Origin: JBLIOB01 sp047639575
GTDB taxonomy: Bacteria; Bacteroidota; Bacteroidia; Flavobacteriales_D; Parvicellaceae
Reading direction: 5' to 3'
Length of the DNA: 6,408 nt
Assembly (NCBI GenBank): GCA_047639575.1
Contig: JBLIOB010000250.1
Coordinates: 1 to 6,408, forward strand
This document shows, one piece after another, positions 1 through 5,456 of the stretch. Both the position numbers and the translations under genes were made by a program. Position 1 is the stretch's first letter. Every line of letters begins with the position of its first letter. The notes beneath the pieces were generated by a model, which saw only the letters and a program-made list of their open reading frames with translations, was not told the origin of the DNA and did no database searches.

Positions 1-105
1 CGAGATCAATTGGCACAAAGTGATGTGTACGTGTGGAAAGTAAGAGCACGATTTACAAACGGAGCTGAACAAACGCAGATAGGAGAGCTTCACTTGATAA
101 GATAA
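1..105 (+). CDS. C-terminal end of a secreted protein with T9SS type B sorting domain (partial)
   Basis: The window opens inside a reading frame that gives 34 residues and a TAA at 103-105. The tail contains VYVWKVRARF, then a polar turn, then ends GELHLIR. This strand-turn-strand ending, with a terminal (T/H)LIR, is characteristic of the gliding-motility-associated C-terminal domain (CHU_C / TIGR04131 type), which targets large adhesin-like proteins to the Type IX secretion system. The stop overlaps the next start (TAATG), so it is translationally coupled to a PorE-like gene and then a PorP/SprF gene. That gene order is common for type B cargo and its dedicated outer-membrane partner. The N-terminal bulk lies outside the window, so the nature of the passenger is unknown. 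The family call rests on a short tail and on context. Confidence 0.72.
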   Translation, partial: RDQLAQSDVYVWKVRARFTNGAEQTQIGELHLIR

Positions 106-1679
106 TGGTTAAAAGAATTCTCATAACAACAATAGTGATTCTACTTGGACTAAGTTCCTTTTATGCTCAACCTAAGTTAAATCGCAAGCAAAAGTTGCTG
201 CTGACTGAAGGACGGATCTTGTTGAAGTTGGAAGACTATTACAATGCGAAGACAAGATGGGATCAATTGCTGGAGTTGTTTCCGGAGCATCATGAATTTA
301 GTTATGGGGTTGGAGTATGTTTGATCAATACTAGAGGGCAAGAAAAAACTTCTTTTGATTTATTAGCAAAAGGACTTTCTGAGGAGAATATGAATTCTTA
401 TTACTGGTATGCAAGATCCATGCATTTGCAACATTATTTTGATAAAGCGATTGAAGCGTATACGATGTACAAGAATAAGCCTACTGAATTAATAAAAATA
501 GAAGAGGCAGATCGTCAAATTGCCAAAAGCAGAATGGCTTCAAGACTAATTGACCGCCCCAGGAAAGTTGAAGTGCTGAATTTAGGATCTAGTATTAACT
601 CTCGTTATCAAGAGGCAGTCCCCCTAATCACTTCAGATGAGACTGTGATCTACTTTACTTCGAGAAGAGCAGATGGCACCAATACAGAAAAAGATCCAAC
701 GGGTAAATATTACCAAGACATTTATTACAGCGAGAAAACTTCATCAGGATGGACCGCACCTAGAAACATGGGAAGTATGATCAATAGTGATACCCATGAT
801 GCTACGGTTGGCTTGTCTGGAAACGGAGACGTTATGATTACCTACCGTACAAATCCAAATATTGTTGGTGGAGATTTGTACTTAACTGAAAACAAAAAAG
901 GGGATTGGAGTGAACCAAAAAAGTTAGGTAGTCATATTAATAGTGAGTATCAAGAGCCGTCAGCATCTATTAGTTCTGATGAGCAAACAATGTACTTTTC
1001 ATCTTCTAGACCGGGCGGTTATGGGGGGATGGATATTTATCGAGTCCGAAAATTACCCAATGGAGAATGGAGCCTACCTATTAACCTTGGACCTGAGGTA
1101 AATACGGTTTACGATGAAGATGCTCCATTTATTTCTGTTGACAATAAATCAATCTACTTCTCTTCAAAAGGGCATCCAGGAATTGGCGGATTTGATGTGT
1201 TTAAATCAAAAATTAATGAGGAAGGCCATTTTTCAACTCCCGAGAATTTAGGATTCCCGATCAACTCCGTAGAGCACGATATTTACTTCACCATAAATGC
1301 CGATGAGCGAGTTGCTTATTATTCTTCTGATATGGATGGAGGATATGGCGATCAAGATATCTATCGAATCGTATTTAAAGATAAACCGGAGGATTTGGTT
1401 GTGGTTGCTGGTTATGTTACCGATTCAGCTGGAGCTCCATTAAAAGCCAAGCTGACCGTGTTGGAGATGCATCCAGAGAGAGTCAATGGAGTCTACAGAA
1501 CAACTTCAAGCTCGGGTAAATTTATAACGTTGTTGTATCCAGGTGAGTCATTTCAAGTAATTGTAGAAGCCGAAGGGTATTTGCCAACCATCCAATACGT
1601 GGATTTAATGACTGCAACTACAAAGGGCGAAGCTGAGAAATTAGCTGGTGAATTAACGTTTAAATTGAAAAAGAAATGA
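105..1679 (+). CDS. PorE-like TPR / PD40 beta-propeller / carboxypeptidase-regulatory-like protein lacking an OmpA domain
   Basis: Predicted exported periplasmic or outer-membrane-associated protein of 524 aa. Residues 1-22 are a signal peptide ending SSFYAQ. Residues about 30-145 are helical and TPR-like (DYYNAKTRWDQLLELFP, then FDKAIEAY). Residues about 155-425 hold five PD40/WD40-like repeats, each with an NLG-x-x-INS entry and several with a YFSS...GG-x-D-(I/V)(Y/F) exit, forming a beta-propeller. Residues about 432-500 are a carboxypeptidase-regulatory-like (CRD) beta-sandwich (VVVAGYVTDSAGAPLKAKL). Known PorE-type T9SS proteins have this order plus a C-terminal OmpA-like peptidoglycan-binding domain. 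Here the protein stops about 24 residues after the CRD, with no NxxLSxxRA-type motif. The stop overlaps the next ATG in another frame, so no hidden OmpA segment follows. The start at 105 overlaps the previous stop and gives a clean signal peptide. Likely role: periplasmic partner of the downstream PorP/SprF protein in secreting or anchoring the upstream cargo. Confidence 0.85.
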   Translation: MVKRILITTIVILLGLSSFYAQPKLNRKQKLLLTEGRILLKLEDYYNAKTRWDQLLELFPEHHEFSYGVGVCLINTRGQEKTSFDLLAKGLSEENMNSYYWYARSMHLQHYFDKAIEAYTMYKNKPTELIKIEEADRQIAKSRMASRLIDRPRKVEVLNLGSSINSRYQEAVPLITSDETVIYFTSRRADGTNTEKDPTGKYYQDIYYSEKTSSGWTAPRNMGSMINSDTHDATVGLSGNGDVMITYRTNPNIVGGDLYLTENKKGDWSEPKKLGSHINSEYQEPSASISSDEQTMYFSSSRPGGYGGMDIYRVRKLPNGEWSLPINLGPEVNTVYDEDAPFISVDNKSIYFSSKGHPGIGGFDVFKSKINEEGHFSTPENLGFPINSVEHDIYFTINADERVAYYSSDMDGGYGDQDIYRIVFKDKPEDLVVVAGYVTDSAGAPLKAKLTVLEMHPERVNGVYRTTSSSGKFITLLYPGESFQVIVEAEGYLPTIQYVDLMTATTKGEAEKLAGELTFKLKKK

Positions 1680-2671
1680 AAAAACTACTGGCCATATTGT
1701 CGTTTTTTGTTGCTGTAACTAGCCTTGCGCAGGATATTCAATTTTCTCAATTTTATGCTGCCCCTATGTATTTGAATCCCGCATTTGCTGGAGCTACGGA
1801 TCAAAGCCGATTAATATTAAATTATAGAAATCAGTGGCCGGCCATTCCAAAAGCATTTAATTCTTATCAAGTTTCTTATGACCATAATCTGGAAGAGATA
1901 AACAGTGGTGTAGGTTTTAGTATTACGCATGATAAGGCGGGTACAGCAGGTCTTAGATATACAAGTATTGCGGGGCAGTATGGTTATTCATTTAAAGTTG
2001 GACGAAATTGGATTTTTAAACCAGCCGTGCAGTATGCATTTACTTGGCGAGATATAAGCAAGCGAGAATTAGTGTTTGGAGATCAATTGATAAGAGGAGG
2101 CGCAGGTTCTAGTGTGGAGCAGTTTCCAATTGGTGCTACTAGCTATTTTGACTTTAGTACAGGGTTTCTAGCCTATTCAAAATTAGGATGGTTCGGGTAT
2201 TCTTGGCATCATGTTAATCAACCCAATCAGTCTCTTTTGGGAAGCGAAGAAGCATTACCATTTAAAATGAGCGTGCATGGTGGAGGAAGAATTGAACTTG
2301 AAGCTTCAGGCGTTAATCGTCCAGATCATGTTTTAATTGGAGCCTTTAATTACAAGATGCAAGGAAAGTATGACCAATTTGATTTAGGATTCTATTACGA
2401 GCATGACCCAATCGTTATTGGATTATGGTATAGAGGAATTCCAGGATTTAAAGCTTACGAGCGAGGATATCAAAATAATGATGCCATTGTATTTTTAGTA
2501 GGGTATGAGGTCACTGGAGGTATTAAAATTGGATACTCATATGATCTCACGGTTTCTAGACTAACCTCTAACACAGCAGGCTCTCATGAGATTTCTATTC
2601 AATACCAATGGGCTAGTCCAGAGAAGAAATTAAGTAAGATGAAAAGGACGGTTCCTTGTCCGAAATTCTAG
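1676..2671 (+). CDS. PorP/SprF family Type IX secretion system outer-membrane protein
   Basis: 331 aa. The signal peptide is residues 1-19 (ends VTSLAQ). It is followed by the family hallmark DIQFSQFYAAPMYLNPAFAG at residues 20-39, which identifies the PorP/SprF family (TIGR03519). The rest is rich in alternating aromatic/glycine beta-strands (for example IGLWYRGIPGFKAY and GGIKIGYSYDLTVSRL), as expected for an outer-membrane barrel of roughly 300-340 aa. The C-terminal tail, RTVPCPKF, is also usual for the family. The ATG at 1676 overlaps the TGA of the preceding gene (ATGA), so the two are translationally coupled. Paralogues of PorP/SprF sit next to type B sorting-domain proteins and are thought to bind or anchor that cargo at the outer membrane. 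This copy is probably such a cargo-dedicated paralogue rather than the core porP, because core porKLMN genes are not adjacent. Confidence 0.93.
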   Translation: MKKLLAILSFFVAVTSLAQDIQFSQFYAAPMYLNPAFAGATDQSRLILNYRNQWPAIPKAFNSYQVSYDHNLEEINSGVGFSITHDKAGTAGLRYTSIAGQYGYSFKVGRNWIFKPAVQYAFTWRDISKRELVFGDQLIRGGAGSSVEQFPIGATSYFDFSTGFLAYSKLGWFGYSWHHVNQPNQSLLGSEEALPFKMSVHGGGRIELEASGVNRPDHVLIGAFNYKMQGKYDQFDLGFYYEHDPIVIGLWYRGIPGFKAYERGYQNNDAIVFLVGYEVTGGIKIGYSYDLTVSRLTSNTAGSHEISIQYQWASPEKKLSKMKRTVPCPKF

Positions 2672-2688
2672 TTGTGTTTACAAACTCT

Positions 2689-2787
2689 GTTTAACGTTTG
2701 GAATAAAGATAGTACCTCCTGAGGTAACGACCGCGTATTGCTGAAGCTTTAGCGCAGGTACAAGAGTATTAGCTTTCTTTGTTGTAG
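2689..2787 (-). repeat. attC-like site downstream of the TonB-like gene (weakest of four)
   Basis: Read on the minus strand, it starts with CTACAAC (2787-2781), 15 nt after the TonB-like stop, and ends with AACGTTAAAC. The terminal GTTAAAC (2695-2689) fits the integron R' consensus GTTRRRY. Between them, GTACCT (2761-2756) pairs with AGGTAC (2717-2712), AATA with TATT further out, and an inner near-palindrome (GCTGAAG / CTTTAGC, 2740-2753) could form the variable tip. The palindrome TACCTCCTGAGGTA (2713-2726) offers an alternative fold. The site also separates the convergent PorP/SprF and TonB-like genes, so a bidirectional terminator is a competing explanation, although no U-tract follows the stem. 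Confidence 0.33.
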
Positions 2788-2802
2788 ACAGTTATTTTGT
2801 TC

Positions 2803-3480
2803 TTATTTCAATGTAAATGTGAAGTCAACGGTTTTAGTTGAAACATCACAAGCATCATTTGGTTTGTATTTTAACGATAGATGGGCCATTTTTTTTACGG
2901 ACTTAATTGCGGATTTATCGCATCCATGACCAAGACCTGAAACTACTTTGAAATCAGTGACTGAACAATCTAAATTTGTTTTAAAACTCAATTTAACTAT
3001 GCCCTGAATGCCAAGTTCAGTGGCAATTTCTGGATATTCTAGATTTACATTAATTATAGGATCGATCTTTTTATTTTTATCAAAATCATATCTTATTTTC
3101 ACCTGTCCATCCTCTTTCGTTGATGTGATCCAAATTCCCGATTTAAAGCCTTTTTTATAATTTCCGACAGAGTCTAATTCACCATAAATAAACTTTTTCT
3201 TTTCCATTCTTGGCCGTTTGAAAATAGTCCATAGACCATCTTTTTGACTGTTATTATAATTCCCTTTCTGATGAATGTGCTTTATAGATTCAGAATTGTG
3301 GCTTCCCTTGAAGTAAGAGATGTAAATACCATGTTTAATTTTTTTATCGGATTTAAGAACTTCAAATGTTTCCTTCACTTGTTTAGACTTATAGAATTTG
3401 ATCTCCTTTTCTTTGAGTTCTTGTCCGACAGCAAGAAATACAGATAGCAGAACTATAATTGTTAAAAGAGGCCTTTTCAT
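2803..3480 (-). CDS. MORN-like repeat protein with TonB C-terminal domain
   Basis: From the ATG at 3480 the product is 225 aa and begins MKRPLLTIIVLLSVFLAVGQ, a clean signal peptide or N-terminal anchor. An in-frame ATG at 3513 would add 11 polar residues (MENTNDQPLLT) ahead of it, so I prefer the inner start. Residues about 45-120 carry MORN/YwqK-like units (KHGIYISYFKG, QKDGLWTIFKR, GNYKKGFKSGIWI). The last about 80 residues form a TonB C-terminal domain: YPEIATELGIQGIVKLSF, then VTDFKVVSGLGHGCDKSAIKSVKKM. It lacks the proline-rich periplasm-spanning linker of a classical TonB. It is therefore more likely a periplasmic or surface-interaction protein using the TonB_C fold than the energiser of TonB-dependent receptors. 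It is the last gene of the minus-strand array, convergent with PorP/SprF. An integron-type core (G|TTGTAT, 3518-3512) lies directly upstream and an attC-like palindrome directly downstream. Confidence 0.8.
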   Translation of the reverse strand: MKRPLLTIIVLLSVFLAVGQELKEKEIKFYKSKQVKETFEVLKSDKKIKHGIYISYFKGSHNSESIKHIHQKGNYNNSQKDGLWTIFKRPRMEKKKFIYGELDSVGNYKKGFKSGIWITSTKEDGQVKIRYDFDKNKKIDPIINVNLEYPEIATELGIQGIVKLSFKTNLDCSVTDFKVVSGLGHGCDKSAIKSVKKMAHLSLKYKPNDACDVSTKTVDFTFTLK

Positions 3481-3624
3481 AGTTAAAAGGGGCTGGTCGT
3501 TGGTGTTTTCCATACAACGATGTTTTGGACTGTTTTGTATTGACTACAAGGTTTGGACTATAGCCTTTATGAAAGTAGGGAATAGCTTCAACCACTGTAA
3601 AGAGCGGTTGTTGAGATGATTATC

Positions 3625-3731
3625 GAACCGCCAAGTACGAGACCCGCTTGGTTTATCCTGAGCCTGACGAAGGACCTGTGGTGTGAGAGGCGCAGTTCGT
3701 CAGTTAGTTCTGGCGGACCCGTCTACTCGAC
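3625..3731 (+). mobile_element. Group II intron 3' remnant (domains V and VI), interrupted
   Basis: The + strand folds as the catalytic end of a group II intron. In domain VI, GAGAGGCG (3685-3692) pairs with CGTCT-A-CTC (3720-3728), leaving one bulged adenosine at 3725. Above it GTTCGTCAG (3695-3703) pairs fully, with GU wobbles, with CTGGCGGAC (3710-3718) around a 6-nt loop. The bulged A is 7 nt from a CGAC end at 3731, the normal distance of a branch point from the 3' splice site, and AC fits the 3'-AY rule. In domain V, ACCGCCAAG (3627-3635) pairs with CTTGG (3647-3651) plus TGGT (3679-3682), but the two halves of the 3' strand are separated by a 27-bp insertion. The distal hairpin after GAGACCCG also looks shortened compared with my memory of related introns. 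No reverse transcriptase/maturase and no intron 5' end (GUGYG) are present, so it is a dead fragment. Confidence 0.7.
3652..3678. repeat. Short palindromic element inserted in intron domain V
   Basis: These 27 bp interrupt the 3' strand of the domain V stem exactly between paired bases 3651 and 3679. They contain CCTGAGCCTGACGAAGG, one base from the very common dispersed bacterial repeat CCTGAGCCTGTCGAAGG (reverse CCTTCGACAGGCTCAGG). The ends TCCT (3656-3659) and AGGA (3671-3674) are complementary. Insertion boundaries are inferred from restored base pairing. The match to the dispersed repeat is from memory. Confidence 0.6.
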
Positions 3732-3759
3732 TGCCATTTAGTTATTTCTTTCAAGCTGC

Positions 3760-3853
3760 AAGGAGCGTTGGTAAAGGCATACGTATTGACAAGTTTTTGC
3801 TGGTGCAGTTGGGTTTTGAGCGACTTGGAAATGTGTATGACTTTTTGCGGAGG
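3760..3853 (-). repeat. attC-like imperfect palindrome just downstream of RhuM
   Basis: The arms 3773-3794 and 3823-3844 are inverted copies matching at 17 of 22 positions: AAAG, CATAC, ATT and CAAGT are conserved in register, with the mismatches between them. They surround a 28-nt loop. On the minus strand the site begins with CCTCCGC (3853-3847), 2 nt after the RhuM stop. It ends with ACCAAC|GCTCCTT (core 3766-3760), whose CAACGCT matches the core before the S24 gene. The symmetric register, extra-helical mismatches and position at a gene end are attC-like. No U-tract follows, which argues against a simple terminator. The + strand frame across it encodes a short run (GIRIDKFLLVQLGFERLGNV) that I could not assign and do not call as a gene. 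Confidence 0.45.
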
Positions 3854-3855
3854 CA

Positions 3856-4857
3856 TTATTTCCGTTTCTTATTTTCTATATTCTTCATTGCTTTTTCAAA
3901 ATCTCCATCTCCTATTGTTTTTTGTTTATTGTCTTTAAATTTAGTGTATTCTCGTTCTGCATTTTCCTTTCCTATTTCATGAGATATACTCCCCGAATTG
4001 TTCAGTATTTCTCGATCATTTAGAGTTAAGAAACCATTTAATTTGTCAACCCAACTAGCCATATGCATTGAGATTCTTCGCTGAGCTTGTCCTTGTGCGA
4101 AAATTAAATATTGTTCAACTAAATTGTTTAAAGCAGAAAGTTCATCTTTATTAAGATAATTTTTTGCTACTGAGACATCTGTTTTTCTAATATCACTACC
4201 TCTCCAGGTAGTTAATCCCATATTCTCCTTGGTGCTATCAGATCTTTGGGTAATTATTTCAGCAGCAGTCTGTCCTGTAATGGCCCAATGTAATTTGTTC
4301 TGTACAGTTTTAAAGAAACCAATACTAATTTCTAAGGTTGGATCATAATCTACACTTGTTGCATATATGTCTGTTATCTTTCTGTAAAAACGTTTTTCGG
4401 AAGTTCGAATATCTTGTATTCGCTTTTCTAGTTCTTCAAAATAATCAAAAGGTAAATCGGGGTTCTTTAACCGTTCATCATCTAACACAAATCCTTTTAC
4501 GATATATTCTCTTACTTGACTTGTTGCCCATTGTCTAAACTTAGTAGCTACGTTTGATTTTATACGATAACCAACAGAAATAATAGCATCTAAATTATAA
4601 AATTGACGCTCTCGTTTTACTTCTCTTTTACCTTCCATTTGAACTTGTAAGAAATCCTTACAAGTTGCTTCTTCTTCTAATTCTCCTTCTTCAAAAATGT
4701 TTTTTAGATGAATGGTTATGTTTTGGGGAGTGGTTTGAAACAGTTCAGCCATCAATTTTTGCGTTAACCAAACGGTTTCGTCTTGAAAACGAACATCTAA
4801 CTTTGTTTCTCCACTTTCGGTTTGATAGATAATGATTTGAGATGTGCTTTCTTGCAT
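3856..4857 (-). CDS. rhuM: RhuM family protein (virulence_RhuM, COG3943)
   Basis: 333 aa, close to full length for RhuM (about 330-345 aa). Clear family signatures: an N-terminal winged-helix/KilA-N-like region (VWLTQKLMAELFQTTPQNITIHLKNI, residues 29-54), then FYNLDAIISVGYRIKSNVATKFRQWA (86-111) and EYIVKGFVLDDERLKN (117-132). The C-terminal half holds KRFYRKITDIYATSVDYDP (155-173), KLHWAITGQTAAEII (188-202) and NMGLTTW (212-218). The family is named after a gene in Salmonella pathogenicity island 3. Its members are frequent in type I restriction-modification loci and defence islands, and their biochemical role is unsettled. Cytoplasmic: no signal peptide or membrane segment. It begins 13 bp after the S24-domain gene and is probably co-transcribed with it. 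An attC-like palindrome starts 2 nt after its stop. The ATG is preceded by TTAAACC with no Shine-Dalgarno, normal for Bacteroidota. Confidence 0.93.
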   Translation of the reverse strand: MQESTSQIIIYQTESGETKLDVRFQDETVWLTQKLMAELFQTTPQNITIHLKNIFEEGELEEEATCKDFLQVQMEGKREVKRERQFYNLDAIISVGYRIKSNVATKFRQWATSQVREYIVKGFVLDDERLKNPDLPFDYFEELEKRIQDIRTSEKRFYRKITDIYATSVDYDPTLEISIGFFKTVQNKLHWAITGQTAAEIITQRSDSTKENMGLTTWRGSDIRKTDVSVAKNYLNKDELSALNNLVEQYLIFAQGQAQRRISMHMASWVDKLNGFLTLNDREILNNSGSISHEIGKENAEREYTKFKDNKQKTIGDGDFEKAMKNIENKKRK

Positions 4858-4870
4858 GGTTTAAGCTTTT

Positions 4871-5374
4871 TTAGTCTAAAATTTTAATGAACTCCCCAAC
4901 AACTCTCATCTCCGCACCATTATCTTCGGTAATGATTATGTTTTTATAAGTTTCATTATACGAATTTGGGCGTAAGATAATAGACGTATGTTTCCATCCT
5001 TCATCCGAAATTATTTTTTCGCTTGAATAAGTTTTAATTGTAAAAGCAGAATTAAAATCTTGATCTTGGATATCAATATTTTCAACCAAAACTATTTTTC
5101 CGCTTCTACCTCCTCCGGTATAGGTTTTAAAAAGACAAATAGAATCATTTGGTATAACTCTATTCATAGATTCTCCAATTATTTTACTGGAACTTGAACC
5201 ATTATCTGCGGCAGTCAAATGAATTTCAAATGAATTATCGTCTTGAAACGTTCCAAAAAATGATTTGCCCTTAATTAGGGATTTAAAGTTCGAGGCATCA
5301 GTCTCACTTGCATGAGACTTCAAGATTTCCAAACATCTATCAGAGTCGAATATAAACCTTAGAGTACTTTCCAT
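4871..5374 (-). CDS. Small S24 (LexA/UmuD-like) peptidase-domain protein without HTH
   Basis: 167 aa, no signal peptide. Residues about 64-167 match the S24 serine peptidase fold: KIIGESMNRVIPNDSICLF carries the catalytic serine (Ser69 in GESM). GRSGKIVLVENIDIQDQDF is the next strand pair, and AFTIKTYSSEK provides the lysine of the Ser-Lys dyad (Lys114). GWKHTSIILRPNS and MRVVGEFIKILD close the fold. The first about 50 residues (ending KSFFGTFQDDNSFEIHL) are not a helix-turn-helix and I do not recognise them. The spacing before the GESM serine is short, and no Ala-Gly or Cys-Gly self-cleavage site is evident. S24 domains of this divergent type are also found at the C-termini of larger helicase-like defence proteins, so this could be a trimmed piece of one. 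It is the first gene of an S24-RhuM pair. The start lies 16 nt after a putative cassette core (5391/5390), and an inverted repeat (CCACA/TGTGG, 5385-5398) sits just upstream. Confidence 0.72.
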   Translation of the reverse strand: MESTLRFIFDSDRCLEILKSHASETDASNFKSLIKGKSFFGTFQDDNSFEIHLTAADNGSSSSKIIGESMNRVIPNDSICLFKTYTGGGRSGKIVLVENIDIQDQDFNSAFTIKTYSSEKIISDEGWKHTSIILRPNSYNETYKNIIITEDNGAEMRVVGEFIKILD

Positions 5375-5384
5375 ACTTAATTAA

Positions 5385-5456
5385 CCACAGCGTTGTGGCT
5401 AAAATACGTAAATCGGTTGGGTAGGCTTGGGTTATGTATTTTAGGTTTTGTTAGGG
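5385..5456 (-). repeat. attC-like site at the 3' end of the beta-barrel gene
   Basis: On the minus strand: CCCTAAC (5456-5450), a 5-nt spacer, then a 13-nt arm CTAAAATACATAA (5444-5432). A 20-nt loop follows, then the arm TTACGTATTTTAG (5411-5399), which pairs at 12 of 13 positions with one G/T wobble. Last comes CCACAAC|GCTGTGG (core 5391-5385). The closing AACGCTGTGGTTAAT matches AACGTTAGGGTTAAT of the site at 6079-6151 at 12 of 15 positions. The first core and the arm start lie inside the last codons of the upstream gene, as attC sites often overlap the end of their cassette ORF. There is no U-tract, so it is not an obvious terminator. The pair CCACA/TGTGG at 5385-5398 might alternatively serve as an operator for the S24-RhuM pair. 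Confidence 0.5.

Larger units (their letters stand above)
3518..3765. other. Gene-free segment between two cassette cores, holding the intron remnant
   Basis: This 248-bp stretch lies between the R'-like core downstream of RhuM (G|CTCCTT, cut between 3766 and 3765) and the core in front of the TonB-like gene (ATC G|TTGTAT, cut between 3518 and 3517). I see no credible gene: frames crossing it have no start context and no recognisable domain. It contains a direct repeat TTTGGACT (3524-3531 and 3552-3559) flanking a small hairpin (TTGTA 3535-3539 / TACAA 3545-3549). A stem CAACC / GGTTG around 3589-3610 could be the distal part of intron domain IV. The group II intron 3' end follows at 3625-3731. 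If the array is real, this is a cassette without an ORF whose attC was disrupted by the intron. Confidence 0.4.

Noticed and set aside
2712..2761. Strong bidirectional rho-independent terminator between PorP/SprF and the TonB-like gene
   Set aside because: Stems are short and interrupted and no T-tract follows on either strand, so termination cannot be claimed, though it is not excluded.
3244..3447. + strand open frames at 3244-3447, 3398-3619 and 4338-4538, and minus frame 3389-3595
   Set aside because: They overlap the TonB-like or RhuM genes in other frames, lack domains and start context, and read as antisense or out-of-frame shadows.
3524..3559. Direct repeat TTTGGACT as a target-site duplication
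   Set aside because: The 20 bp between copies is only a small hairpin, too short for an insertion sequence. It may be chance or decayed intron sequence.
3675..3681. CCACAGG on the minus strand as the back core (R'') of the S24-RhuM cassette
   Set aside because: It matches the expected CCACAGC in 6 of 7 bases but lies inside intron domain V next to the 27-bp insertion, far from the RhuM end. The palindrome at 3760-3853 is better placed.
3683..3982. + strand 99-aa frame crossing the intron end and the 3' end of RhuM
   Set aside because: It starts inside intron domain VI and runs antisense into RhuM. Its middle (RIDKFLLVQLGFERLG) looks protein-like but coincides with a symmetric palindrome and has no independent start.
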